DNA of 64,000 bases from Alteromonas sp. ASW11-130 (lineage in GTDB: Bacteria; Pseudomonadota; Gammaproteobacteria; Enterobacterales; Alteromonadaceae): NCBI RefSeq assembly GCF_026183735.1, contig NZ_JAPFRE010000019.1:1-64000 (forward strand). Reading direction: 5' to 3'. The position numbers and the translations under genes are program-made. Shown one piece after another: positions 1 to 8,382 of this stretch; positions within the stretch are counted from its first letter, which is position 1; each line of letters starts with the position of its first letter. The notes under the pieces are model-generated. The model searched no databases. It was not told the DNA's origin and worked only from the letters and a program-made list of their open reading frames with translations.

Positions 1-110
1 ACAGGGCATTCATGGCGTTTAACCTTCACTTTTTTTTGGCGAAAGATCTGATCACCAAACGTCATGAATGTTCCCTTCTTTTTTATCTCACTGATTTACC
101 GTAATTATTT

Positions 111-150
111 GTGGGGATACCTCAGACCCTGACCCCTTTATTCCGCAAAA
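111..150. repeat. Short dispersed repeat copy A
   Basis: The stretch reads GTGGGGATACCTCAGACC followed by TGACCCCTTTATTCC. A close relative is found at 3429-3462 (GTGGGGATCCCTCAGACT, then CTTTATTCC). The same CTTTATTCC-type ending also closes the two larger repeat copies near 1387 and 3302. It sits just past the stop codon of the minus-strand membrane protein gene. The similarity is visible by eye; what element it derives from is not known to me. Confidence 0.45.
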
Positions 151-902
151 GGCGAGAGATAGATCGACTCAAACCACGCAGCGAGCCATGGGGAGTCTTT
201 TAAATAAATCAAACAAAAAGTTGCGACTATATGGGCAACAATGACAAGCATATACGGGGGCCAATACCGACTAGCCTTGCGTCTATCAAAAAACATCAAG
301 CCAATAAGTAGACTGATAATAAAGACATGGCTGATAAGAAATTGCACCTCAAAATCAAACCATTCCGCCAGGTGCAAGTCAAACCATGCCATTAAGGCAA
401 AAGTGGCGCGATCTGTCGCGGGCGATAACACCCAGAACACTGTACTTATCATCCATCGACTATGCCGTTCTATTGTGGCTCGTTCAACCACGGCCATCGC
501 AATAGCAAACACAAAGCCTGCAATATAAATAAAGTCAGTCAAACTGAGCGAATACCGATAAGCATAAATAATGTCATAGGCAGGATCTAAATCTTTAATA
601 TGACCACGCACAACAGCTAATGCCGATGCCGCAACGAATCCAGCTATTAGTAAACCCAGCAGGCCAAACGTACGGTGTGTTTTTCGGTTACCCTTCGCGA
701 TAAGGTAAGGCTGGATGATTAGAATTAAATACCATAGTGTCGCGCTCAGCGCATGAAAGTGCCAGCCGAGCGGTGCAGAACTAAAGTCGGACCAATAAGA
801 GTTGTAAAATCCAATCAGCGTTATTGCAAATGGAACCATTAACCATAGGTGTATATTATGGTATTCATTTAGCCTGTTCGGCTTTTTTGTAGAGTCTTTC
901 AT
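138..902 (-). CDS. Seven-helix integral membrane protein of unknown function
   Basis: The product is 254 residues and almost wholly hydrophobic, with about seven predicted transmembrane helices. They start near residues 19-35 and the last ends near 240. A WHFHALSATLWY segment followed by QPYLIAKGNRKTHRTFG resembles the haem-protein-like DUF2306/cytochrome b561-style membrane families, but I see no certain signature. The ATG at 902 is preceded by an AAGG-type ribosome binding site (AGAAAGGTC). It stands alone: the nearest upstream gene in the same direction is beyond 3 kb of mostly non-coding DNA. The function is unknown; being an inner-membrane protein is the only safe statement. Confidence 0.7.
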   Translation of the reverse strand: MKDSTKKPNRLNEYHNIHLWLMVPFAITLIGFYNSYWSDFSSAPLGWHFHALSATLWYLILIIQPYLIAKGNRKTHRTFGLLGLLIAGFVAASALAVVRGHIKDLDPAYDIIYAYRYSLSLTDFIYIAGFVFAIAMAVVERATIERHSRWMISTVFWVLSPATDRATFALMAWFDLHLAEWFDFEVQFLISHVFIISLLIGLMFFDRRKASRYWPPYMLVIVAHIVATFCLIYLKDSPWLAAWFESIYLSPFAE

Positions 903-1522
903 GGGCTGACCTTTCTGAGTAAGGAAAATCTTATCTGTTTAAAAATCCCTTAACCTCTGCCCCCGTCATTCCAAAGACGTATTTAAGGAATTAGTATGGA
1001 CTCATCCCCCAGATGCTGGCCCTTTTATTCCACAAATAATTAATGCAAAGATGCACAGCTGCCAGTCTGTAGGGCGTTCACAAGCAAATTGGCTAGGATC
1101 ATATGGACAGTATTAGCCACACGAACCCCCTTTAGCCCCAAACTTACCTAAGCAGCTTAATGAGTATATCCAAATTTAGTATAACTACACTGATTGAACC
1201 AATAATACGTTAAACGGGGACGTTTTATCAGGAACCTCAGTTGTACAGCAGCCTCCGAGACACTGTGACTGTAAAAGCTGATTAGACTTTTTGACTCTCA
1301 TGAAGGCGCGCCATCATTAATTTAGGAATGGAGTGAGATTACTTTTATAAAATTTGCTTTAGAAAAGTACTCTGACCCTTTATTCTCTTTATTCTCTGTT
1401 GTTTTTTTCGTTATCATTCAATCGACTAATTCTTGAATTGTCAGAATTGTTGTTCTACTTTCAATGTATTGCCGTAAACCAATAACGTTATTCATAAATG
1501 TGTTAGTTGAATAGGAGAAATA
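903..1522. other. Intergenic region with repeat copies, no gene seen
   Basis: This stretch of about 620 bases shows no convincing coding frame on either strand. It holds a short repeat-like motif near 1006-1033 (CCCCAGATGCTGGCC then TTTTATTCCACA). It also holds the larger repeat copy at 1211-1387, described separately. The last 20 bases carry the AGGAG ribosome binding site of the FG-GAP gene. Confidence 0.5.
1211..1387. repeat. Large diverged direct repeat, copy 1 (left of FG-GAP gene)
   Basis: This ~177-base segment aligns over its whole length with 3125-3302 in the same orientation. Shared blocks include GACTCTCATGA, GGCGCGCCATCATTAA and ACTTTTATAAAATTT. It ends in an imperfect inverted repeat (ACTTTTAT ... 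AAAAGTACT) followed by CTGACCCTTTATTC. The pair flanks exactly one gene. It contains no ORF of its own, so it looks like a non-autonomous repeat or a duplicated intergenic unit. Confidence 0.7.
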
Positions 1523-2797
1523 GTGGTGAGGGATATATCGCACAACTCAGTAACAGCTACATTCAATCGTATCGTTAAATTGAGATTATTAGTATGTTGT
1601 ATGATGACAACACTACCTTTAATTGGCTGCGGTGGTGGCAGTTCTGATTCTCCAACTCCAGCTCCTACGCCCTCTCCCACGCCGACAACGCCTTCCTCAG
1701 ATACCATATCCTCTTTTTTTTCAGATGTTTCTGACACGTTACCCAGTGGATTGGATCGTCGTTGTATGGACGGTGAAGCTGTAGACATTGATAACGATGG
1801 CGATCTGGACTTAGTTTTGGCCATCGAGTTTGGAACAAATATTATTTTGATTAATGACGGAAGTGCCCAGTTTAGCTTCAAAGAGGGGGTACCTGTTACC
1901 CGGCGAGACAGTGAAGATATCGCAGCTGCTGATTTTGATGGTGATGGGGATATTGATATTTTCTTTGCAACAGAAGACGATGTTGATGATGAACTGTGGA
2001 TCAACAACGGCAATGGCGCATTTAGTCTCTCACAAAATCAGCTGCCTTCAGGTGTAATATCAAATTCTGCTCTTGCTTTAGATGTTAATAATGACGGAAC
2101 GATGGACCTCGTTCTTGGTAACGCTGGCAATAATTTTGTTTGGTTAAACGACGGCAAGGCCTTTTTTACATCATCAAGCATAAATGCAGGCGGCGGAGTC
2201 ACTCAGGATATCAAAGCAGGTGACATCGACGGGGATGGCGATCAGGATTTAATTGTAGGTAATGAAAAGTTCAACCAACTGTTAATTAACAACGGCGATG
2301 GCACGTTTAGTGATGAGTCAGATGCCCGCCTGCCGCTCATAAATTCAGAAACACGTGATATTGAGTTAGGAGATATCGACAATGACGGCGATCTAGATAT
2401 GTACGTTTCCAACGTATCCTTTTTCCAAGATAATAGCTCCAAAAATTACTTACTACTAAATGATGGCGCAGGCGTTTTTACCGAAGTCGAGACCCCTCCT
2501 TTACATGGGAATAACGTAGATTCAAGTTTTGTAGACCTTAATCGAGACGGTTTACTTGATATTATCACTGTAACCGCGGGTCTCAACGACGAAATTGGGA
2601 ATAGTATGACATTGGAAAATCTAGGCGATACAAAATTTGAAAACAGTGGGTTTGACGCCATAGGAAATGGTTTCGATATCGTTGTTGCTGATTTTAACGG
2701 AGACGAAAAAGTAGATATGTATTTCTGCAATCGTATTGGTTCAGCGAATAGCAATAACAATGGTGGAGGTGAAGATCAGCTTTTCATTGGTAAATAG
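1523..2797 (+). CDS. FG-GAP/VCBS repeat lipoprotein
   Basis: This 424-residue protein is predicted to be exported. A hydrophobic segment (about residues 20-35) ends in the lipobox LIGC followed by GGGSSDS, so it is probably a lipoprotein. A Pro/Thr-rich linker with PTPAPTPSPTP comes next. The rest is a row of about seven calcium-type loops such as DIDNDGDLDL, DFDGDGDIDI, DVNNDGTMDL, DIDGDGDQDL and DFNGDEKVDM, the mark of FG-GAP/VCBS beta-propellers. The reading frame opens with two GTG codons (1523, 1526) behind AGGAG at 1512-1516, and no ATG fits better. It probably binds ligand or matrix outside the cell; the actual target is unknown. It is flanked by the two copies of a large direct repeat. 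Confidence 0.8.
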   Translation: MVRDISHNSVTATFNRIVKLRLLVCCMMTTLPLIGCGGGSSDSPTPAPTPSPTPTTPSSDTISSFFSDVSDTLPSGLDRRCMDGEAVDIDNDGDLDLVLAIEFGTNIILINDGSAQFSFKEGVPVTRRDSEDIAAADFDGDGDIDIFFATEDDVDDELWINNGNGAFSLSQNQLPSGVISNSALALDVNNDGTMDLVLGNAGNNFVWLNDGKAFFTSSSINAGGGVTQDIKAGDIDGDGDQDLIVGNEKFNQLLINNGDGTFSDESDARLPLINSETRDIELGDIDNDGDLDMYVSNVSFFQDNSSKNYLLLNDGAGVFTEVETPPLHGNNVDSSFVDLNRDGLLDIITVTAGLNDEIGNSMTLENLGDTKFENSGFDAIGNGFDIVVADFNGDEKVDMYFCNRIGSANSNNNGGGEDQLFIGK

Positions 2798-3471
2798 CGT
2801 TTTTGACTTACAAATTTCTATTCATTGATTTCAGCTGAAAAAGCTGCGGTATTGATTCATACATATTTATCATAGTACCGTTTTAATATTGGGCATACTT
2901 CACGGTCATAAGCTACATCAAGGTGCTTTGCCAGTGCATATTCCACCATATAAAGATACGCTTCACAGGATATACTACTATCAGGACTATGCCCTACATG
3001 GGGCGCACTCGACAACATAACGAGCTTATTTTAGGAAACCAGCCTCACAGCAAAATTTCGAACATATTCAATAGCGACTTTTATATCTTTTTCACCCGCT
3101 CTTAAATAAGCGGCCATATTGATTTAAAACGAGGACGTTTCATCAACGAACTAAGTTCTACCGCAGTCTTCGCGACATTGTGCCTGTAAAGGCTGGTTAG
3201 ATTTCTTGACTCTCATGAGGGCGCGCCATCATTAAATTAGAATTGGAGTGAGAGTACTTTTATAAAATTTCCTTAACAAAGGTACTCTGATCTCTTTATT
3301 CCACTACCTTGGACTCAGAGCTATCGCATGCCGTATACGGTTTACCATGCGGCAGAAGAAAACCGCACTCAAATGGTACAGCTCACTAGTAGACGGGCCA
3401 GGTCCGGTGGCACATGAATGCAAATTCGTGGGGATCCCTCAGACTCTGCCTTCTTTATTCCACACACAAAA
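2798..3471. other. Intergenic region with second repeat copy, no gene seen
   Basis: About 670 bases lie between the end of the FG-GAP gene and the end of the hybrid kinase gene. Short frames exist (for example around 2923-3105) but lack a ribosome binding site or recognisable content. The region holds repeat copy 2 (3125-3302) and a short repeat (3429-3462) similar to that at 111-150. No terminator with a clear T-run was found for either convergent gene. Confidence 0.45.
3125..3302. repeat. Large diverged direct repeat, copy 2 (right of FG-GAP gene)
   Basis: This is the direct counterpart of 1211-1387, with roughly four of five bases matching by eye. It has the same GGCGCGCCATCATTAA core and ends in an imperfect inverted repeat, AGTACTTT at 3253-3260 against AAAGGTACT at 3278-3286. 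After that comes CTGATCTCTTTATTCC. Together the copies bracket the FG-GAP gene as a cassette of about 2.1 kb. Confidence 0.7.
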
Positions 3472-5136
3472 TCAGGACATTTGTTCTTTGCGCGCAAAAA
3501 TCGGCTCAAGATCGCTCATATCGAGAGGTTTCACCAAATAATGATCAAAGCCTGCTTCCATGCCCATTTGTTTGTCTTTGGCCTGTCCCCAACCTGTCTG
3601 CGCAACAAATAGGGTATCTTTGAACACCGGGTTAGCACGAAGTGTGCGGCAAACTTCATAGCCGCTAATATCGGGTAGCCCAATGTCCAGCACTACAATG
3701 TTCGGCTGAAAACATTTAGCCTTTGCTAGCGCCTCCTCACCCGTGAATGCACTTTGGGTTTGATGGCCCAGCAATTCGGCAATCATGCACATGGAGTGAG
3801 CAGAAGGTTCATTGTCGTCTACCACGAGAACTTTGAGGCGTTTGAGAGGTGCAGCAGGCGCCTTTCTTTGCTTCTCTAGGTTCGGGCTCTGCTTTTGGTG
3901 AAGTCGGGGTAGCGTGACAACAAACTCGCTCCCTTTGCCTCGCCCTGGGCTTTTTGCAAAAACACTTCCCTGGTGCAGTTCGACTAATTTTTTTACTAGC
4001 GTGAGACCAATACCTAAACCCCCTCGCGAGTAGGTTGCCACGGAATCTGCTTGTACAAACATGTCAAAGATGGAGGTTAACTCGTTTTCGTCCAATCCCA
4101 ATCCAGCATCCTGGATGCTGATGGTTACTTCATCCGCATCGGCTTTGACAATTATATCAATTCTGCCTCCTGACTCACTGTACTTGGCCGCATTATTTAA
4201 CAGATTTAAAAACACTTGGGGTAGTCTGGTTGTGTCAGCATTTACCATAAGGGTGTCGTGCGGCATATCTAGGTTCAAACGATGTCGCTGCTGATCGATA
4301 AAAGGTTTGGCACTTTCTATTGCGGAATCGAGTAACACCTTTAAAGGCACTGCTTGCTGTTGAAGGTTCACTTTACCACGCGTTATTCGGGAGACGTCCA
4401 TCAGATCATCAATGAGGCGTGTCATCTGACCTAACTGCGTAGCCATCATCTTGCGCACCTTGAGTAAAATTTGCGGATTATCTTCGGTGTGCTTTAGTAG
4501 TTCGATACAATTCCCGATAGGAGCAAGGGGATTGCGCAGTTCGTGCGCAAGAATTGCCAGAAACTCGTCCTTACGTTTGTCTGCCAGCCGCAAAGCTTCT
4601 TCGGCTTTACGGGCTGCAGCGAGTGTTGACGCCAATCGATTACGGGCTTTTTCGAGTGACTGTGCTAGAAGGTTGGCCGACATTTCTTTTTCGCGCGCCA
4701 ACCTGGTCTGTGCGATTAGGGCTGTGGATTGACTTTCGGCCCTTAACGCATGAGCCAATAAAGGACAGAGCTGAAACAGTTCGTCACTGTTGTCGATAAC
4801 GCATTGCTCGCTCACGAACACAATGATGATGTCGTTCAGGTCACTGATACCAAGTACCTGGACTGGCAGGGGAGAATCAGAGAACTGCAGGTGTGCTGTG
4901 GCGCGACTATTGTGGATACAATTCTCAAGAAAATGTTGCCATGCTTTGCCGTCTTTCAGATTTTGGGAAAAGCCGGGTGCCGGCAGAAAAAGCCCTACCT
5001 GATCATCGCGAAAAAAAATTATCAGGTCATCGGCTTGATAGAACTTCGCAAGTTGGCGCGCTGCATTCTGCCTTTCCGACGGTATCGCCAGCGCGGCAAT
5101 CAGCTGAAGTTTGCGGTGGGGTTGCATAGATTTCAT
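3472..5136 (-). CDS. Hybrid sensor histidine kinase with C-terminal receiver
   Basis: Cytoplasmic signalling kinase, about 554 residues from the chosen start. Residues 1-135 form a GAF-like input region with no membrane segment. A coiled coil (135-190) leads to the HisKA box DEFLAILAHELRNPLAP with phospho-acceptor His near 198. A HATPase domain follows with a DAGLGLDENE-type N/G1 box. A receiver domain from about 435 carries VLVVDDNEPS and the phospho-acceptor Asp in VVLDIGLPD. The frame is open further upstream, but I place the start at 5136. There ATG overlaps the TGA of the FIST gene (ATGA), a usual coupled arrangement. The final phosphotransfer partner is not in the window. It presumably receives its signal from the FIST protein. 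Confidence 0.85.
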   Translation of the reverse strand: MKSMQPHRKLQLIAALAIPSERQNAARQLAKFYQADDLIIFFRDDQVGLFLPAPGFSQNLKDGKAWQHFLENCIHNSRATAHLQFSDSPLPVQVLGISDLNDIIIVFVSEQCVIDNSDELFQLCPLLAHALRAESQSTALIAQTRLAREKEMSANLLAQSLEKARNRLASTLAAARKAEEALRLADKRKDEFLAILAHELRNPLAPIGNCIELLKHTEDNPQILLKVRKMMATQLGQMTRLIDDLMDVSRITRGKVNLQQQAVPLKVLLDSAIESAKPFIDQQRHRLNLDMPHDTLMVNADTTRLPQVFLNLLNNAAKYSESGGRIDIIVKADADEVTISIQDAGLGLDENELTSIFDMFVQADSVATYSRGGLGIGLTLVKKLVELHQGSVFAKSPGRGKGSEFVVTLPRLHQKQSPNLEKQRKAPAAPLKRLKVLVVDDNEPSAHSMCMIAELLGHQTQSAFTGEEALAKAKCFQPNIVVLDIGLPDISGYEVCRTLRANPVFKDTLFVAQTGWGQAKDKQMGMEAGFDHYLVKPLDMSDLEPIFARKEQMS

Positions 5137-6296
5137 TCCGGAAAAATGCCGATCACGGCAGTACAATTGTGAAAGCCGCCAAACTGCCCCTCTGCCCGCG
5201 CTATTTGACCATAAGTATTGCAACCTACATAGGTAGCCGGGGATAGTAAATCGTCCAGTTTACCCAGTTCCAAACCAAAATCTTGGCCCGTGCGCAGCCG
5301 GGTCGCTACACAGTCAAAGAAAATGGCGGTTTTAGGCCGGTGATCTTCTAGTTGTGCTAATGCAGTTTTTGTGGCTTGAGCAGCTGCTTCCGCAGAGCAC
5401 ACGCAGGAGGTGCGCATGATGTAAATAATACTGCCGCTGGGTATTTCTGCGGCACAGAAAACCTCTCCCTTCGTATTTGTAGTTAAAGGCACCCGCAGAC
5501 GGTACGCCCCTTGGTCTTCAATGCCAATTACGTTTGACAAAAAGAACGCCGTGGGTTTTTCAAGGTCAAGAATTTGTCCAGTGGCCTCTGCGTGAGCTTG
5601 GAACGCCTCGATGGCTGGCACAGCGTTCACGCTGATCAGCCGCTTTCCGTCCACTTCTGTAACCCGCATAGCTGCGCTCGCAGGTTCCCAACCGTGTTGC
5701 ACGCCGATGCCAATCGGTTTGTTCGATAATATTTCAAGCGCTACGGCTGCATCTGTTATGGCGTCCTCACCGTAAAAGATATGCGTGCGTTTAAATTGGG
5801 CATCATCACCAGCCCCTCCACCGAATAGCTGGTACATTCCTGAGGTGGATAATGTGATCTCTTCAATGAGCGAATCGGCAAAACCGGCCAAGGCATCAGT
5901 TAACACCATAGCTGTGCGATAGGCATAGGTCTGATCATCGAGACCGTTGAAGCTATCAGTAATACTTTGCGCCGCCTGCTTGCGGTCCGAGCTTAAATTA
6001 CGTGCAACGCCCACTGAAAAGACCATATCCGATGACTTGAAAGCCAAAGCACAGGCTGACCCTTCTTGAGGAGTAGCGGAAGAAAATTCGCCGGCAGAGG
6101 AGCAACCGAGCATGTGCGCAGGGTTGCATTGAGCGGCAATATTTCGAAGCAAAAGCTTAAAGTCATACAAAGGAGACGCGAAAACGATTAGCGCGTCTGG
6201 ATTGCCGCTGATTTTCGCTTTGATTTCACAGCCCAGCTTTTTCCCCGCAAGAGTACTGTCTGTCTCATTCGTGTGAACTACGGCAACTTCGGTCAT
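5133..6296 (-). CDS. FIST domain sensor protein
   Basis: A 387-residue soluble protein with FIST-N and FIST-C features. The N-terminal half has DALIVFASPLYDFKLLL and a Cys-Ser segment (MLGCSSAGEFSS) as in FIST-N. The C-terminal half has GVFPxxxAIGIF-like sequence including RTGQDFGLELGKL and YVGCNTYGQIARAEG, typical of FIST-C. FIST proteins are sensory modules thought to bind small ligands such as amino acids. It is translationally coupled (ATGA) to the hybrid kinase downstream, so the two probably form one sensor pair. The next upstream gene on this strand is inside the transposon. The start at 6296 is the first in-frame ATG of the conserved part. Confidence 0.85.
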   Translation of the reverse strand: MTEVAVVHTNETDSTLAGKKLGCEIKAKISGNPDALIVFASPLYDFKLLLRNIAAQCNPAHMLGCSSAGEFSSATPQEGSACALAFKSSDMVFSVGVARNLSSDRKQAAQSITDSFNGLDDQTYAYRTAMVLTDALAGFADSLIEEITLSTSGMYQLFGGGAGDDAQFKRTHIFYGEDAITDAAVALEILSNKPIGIGVQHGWEPASAAMRVTEVDGKRLISVNAVPAIEAFQAHAEATGQILDLEKPTAFFLSNVIGIEDQGAYRLRVPLTTNTKGEVFCAAEIPSGSIIYIMRTSCVCSAEAAAQATKTALAQLEDHRPKTAIFFDCVATRLRTGQDFGLELGKLDDLLSPATYVGCNTYGQIARAEGQFGGFHNCTAVIGIFPE

Positions 6297-6685
6297 AACG
6301 ATCCTTAGATGTACAATGGTACAGTCCGGTTAAATAAACATAGGTACAGGAGTGCGTTTGTGAATAATTTTTTTATGCGCTCACTTTTCGATTTCAAACC
6401 TCATGGCCACATTATCGTAAAGCAACCACTTACACAATAAAGTGATGCCTGCCACTGCTATCCGCCATAGCGACAGGTTGGTGCTCACGGGCACTGCCCA
6501 GTGTTTTGGGTAATTCCACTAAACAGAAACCTATCATTCGAGTGGCCGATCTTCGCCGCGGAGGTGTATTGCTAAACAAAGCACCGGGTGAGGACATGAT
6601 TACAATGCCTTTTTTTACTTCATTACATCTCCCTCTTCAGCCGATGTAACTTAGTTTAGTTTTCTGACGATTTCTTTACTACAAA
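6297..6685. other. Intergenic region upstream of FIST gene
   Basis: About 390 bases precede the gcvP-type terminator. I see no convincing gene. It must hold the promoter for the FIST-kinase pair, since a strong terminator lies upstream of it, but I could not fix a promoter by eye. Confidence 0.4.
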
Positions 6686-6709
6686 AAGGCGAGCTTTTCA
6701 GCTCGCCTT
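6686..6709 (-). terminator. Intrinsic terminator, probably the original gcvP terminator
   Basis: A 9-bp stem, AAGGCGAGC (6686-6694) with GCTCGCCTT (6701-6709) around a 6-base loop, is followed on the minus strand by a T-run (CCTTTTTGT). It is oriented to stop leftward transcription. Without the 30.7 kb transposon it would lie about 100 bases past the gcvP stop codon, so I infer it is the displaced terminator of gcvTHP. Confidence 0.8.
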
Positions 6710-6725
6710 ATAAACATAACTTCAA

Positions 6726-6782
6726 GTTTCCAACTTCAATTGCAGTTTCCAACTAGATTGGATCGGTTTCCAACTTCAATTG
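6726..6782. repeat. Three tandem copies of GTTTCCAACTTCAATTG
   Basis: Copies are at 6726-6742, 6745-6761 (GTTTCCAACTAGATTGG) and 6766-6782, all in one orientation and 19-21 bases apart. They lie between the gcvP-type terminator and the left end of the transposon, thus outside it. Read on the other strand the unit is CAATTGAAGTTGGAAAC. That recalls the core of TnsB binding sites of canonical Tn7 (AGTTGGGAAC), so this could be a relic end of another Tn7-like element. That reading is inference. Confidence 0.6.
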
Positions 6783-6791
6783 TCTTGATCA

Positions 6792-6796
6792 ATAAG
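6792..6796. repeat. Target site duplication, left copy (ATAAG)
   Basis: ATAAG directly precedes the left end TGTGATTAAGC. The same five bases occur at 37458-37462 just outside the right end. A 5-bp duplication is the rule for Tn7-like transposition. Confidence 0.75.
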
Positions 6797-6905
6797 TGTG
6801 ATTAAGCATTTAAAAAATAGACATTTAAAAATTTAAGTTGCTGATTTTTATATATTTTTCAAACTACTATTCAAAGCAAAATAGTATTTAAATTTTAGAC
6901 ATTTT
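6797..6905. other. Transposon left end with two spaced putative TnsB sites
   Basis: The terminus TGTGATTAAGC is followed by ATTTAAAAAATAGACATTTA at 6808-6827. A second related site, ATTTAAATTTTAGACATTTT, is at 6886-6905. Both have the same orientation. Wide spacing between sites is how the left end of Tn7 is built, compared with the packed sites of its right end, and the same contrast is seen here. Confidence 0.75.
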
Positions 6906-6927
6906 AACTACCTGAAAAATAAGCAAA

Positions 6928-8367
6928 TTATTTCTTGGCTTTTCTAGGCCAATAAATAGCTTGAACCCGTTCAGGAAGCAGCTGATACAACAATTCTTGT
7001 TCATGCTTATACAGCCAATAGTAGCTCGGTCTGACTTTTTTTCTAATATCATTGCGAGTAGAGTCTGGGTGTTCATCTATAAAATCTGAGATTCGTTTCG
7101 TATGAAACCTTTGCTTTTCAATATACCAGATTCGCTTTCTTAGCTCTGGAAGCCAAACATGTTTAGTTAAAACTTTCTCAACTGCTCCTACTGACACATT
7201 GAACTCATCGGCAATATCCTGTGTTTTAACACCAACAACTAACTTACGCCAAATAGCTCTCTCAACAAGTTCAGTGACTTTTGACGGCCTTAAATCAATG
7301 TTTAAGTTATTCTGCTGAGCTTTTATCTTCATGGTGCTTACTGTTGTTCCTAGAAAATGGGCCGTACTTCTTAAACTATTTCCTTCTGAAATCATTTTTA
7401 GCCCTTCGTGCCAATTAACACTTTTTAGAGTCTGTTGTTGGTCAGTAACAGGAGATTTTTCTTTGCTTTCTTCGATATTTGCACTTTGCTTAAAATCACC
7501 CCAAGAATCAAAAAGCGCAGATATAAAAACAAAATGTTTAATTGGTTGGTGGTTGCAAGTTGCTCTGTAGAACATACTTTCAGACAGTTTTCCATTTAAA
7601 GCTGCATCAAAGACAAGAGGGTATGGATAGTCAAGTTCAGACATACCATCCAAGTGTTTTATTAAATATTCCTTCAGTTGCTTTTGCTTTATTCTCCCTG
7701 ACTGAGTTAATAATTCCATCTCACCGAGTCTTTTATAATAAGCTTGGTAAGTATCACCTTTGTGCCACTTTACATCATTATCAAATATCTCGCTTTGTAT
7801 TAACTTGCTAAGTCTTATTTCAAACAAGGAGGATGGATGAATGCATCCAGATAAAGGCGGCAATTGTGGTGTTTTAGTATTACGTTTAACACTTAGTAAA
7901 TGTATACCGTGTGATTCACATGCGGTAACACCCACAAGCTGATGACTTCTGTGCCAGTATGAAGTCCCAAACTGTTGAGCATCCTCTTCGGCACAAAGTG
8001 GACAATATTTTAGTAGTTGACCGGGAGTAATTCTGTTTGCAACAGCGCCAATTCGACTCTGCAAACTTGAGGTATCGCCTCTCTTAAGTCGCTCACAAAT
8101 CTCCTCATACATGATTTGATCCATGAATGGTTGAAAGTAATGGGCGTTAGTGAAACAAAAAATAAGTTGATCCAAAGTCACCCCAGATAGTTCGGATAAC
8201 TTTTGTAAATACGGGGGAAATTCGTTAGCTGGGCGATTATCCCTGATGCCTAATTTTCTTAATGTATCTCTTTTAAAGTCAGCATGGGCTGCAAAAAAAT
8301 GGAAGCGACAAACCCAGCTATAAACAGTCTCATCTGGGAATGGAGAAGGAAATAGCTGGTTCATCAT
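6928..8367 (-). CDS. tnsD: TniQ/TnsD-family target selector (long form)
   Basis: This 479-residue protein is close in size to Tn7 TnsD (about 508). The N-terminal TniQ region starts MMNQLFPSPFPDETVYSWVCRFH. A zinc-binding set, CPLC...GTSYWHRSHQ...CESHGIH, lies near residues 133-165. The C-terminal half carries two helix-turn-helix-like stretches (GNSLRSTAHFLGTTVSTMK and VKTQDIADEFNVSVGAVEKV) suited to sequence-specific DNA binding. Being the long form, it is the likely protein that reads the chromosomal attachment site, here presumably the 3' end of gcvP. It is the last gene of the operon and ends 131 bases from the left end. The symbol is by family only. Confidence 0.85.
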   Translation of the reverse strand: MMNQLFPSPFPDETVYSWVCRFHFFAAHADFKRDTLRKLGIRDNRPANEFPPYLQKLSELSGVTLDQLIFCFTNAHYFQPFMDQIMYEEICERLKRGDTSSLQSRIGAVANRITPGQLLKYCPLCAEEDAQQFGTSYWHRSHQLVGVTACESHGIHLLSVKRNTKTPQLPPLSGCIHPSSLFEIRLSKLIQSEIFDNDVKWHKGDTYQAYYKRLGEMELLTQSGRIKQKQLKEYLIKHLDGMSELDYPYPLVFDAALNGKLSESMFYRATCNHQPIKHFVFISALFDSWGDFKQSANIEESKEKSPVTDQQQTLKSVNWHEGLKMISEGNSLRSTAHFLGTTVSTMKIKAQQNNLNIDLRPSKVTELVERAIWRKLVVGVKTQDIADEFNVSVGAVEKVLTKHVWLPELRKRIWYIEKQRFHTKRISDFIDEHPDSTRNDIRKKVRPSYYWLYKHEQELLYQLLPERVQAIYWPRKAKK

Positions 8368-8382
8368 TTAAGGTAACGCCTG

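Noticed and set aside
1492..2013. Long minus-strand frame opposite the FG-GAP gene
   Set aside because: It mirrors the repeated Asp/Gly codons of the real gene and is low-complexity Ser/Pro; a shadow frame.
1211..3302. Integron gene cassette with attC sites around the FG-GAP gene
   Set aside because: GTTAAAC occurs in copy 1, but the paired RYYYAAC/GTTRRRY ends and the folded attC layout are not present, and no integrase is near.
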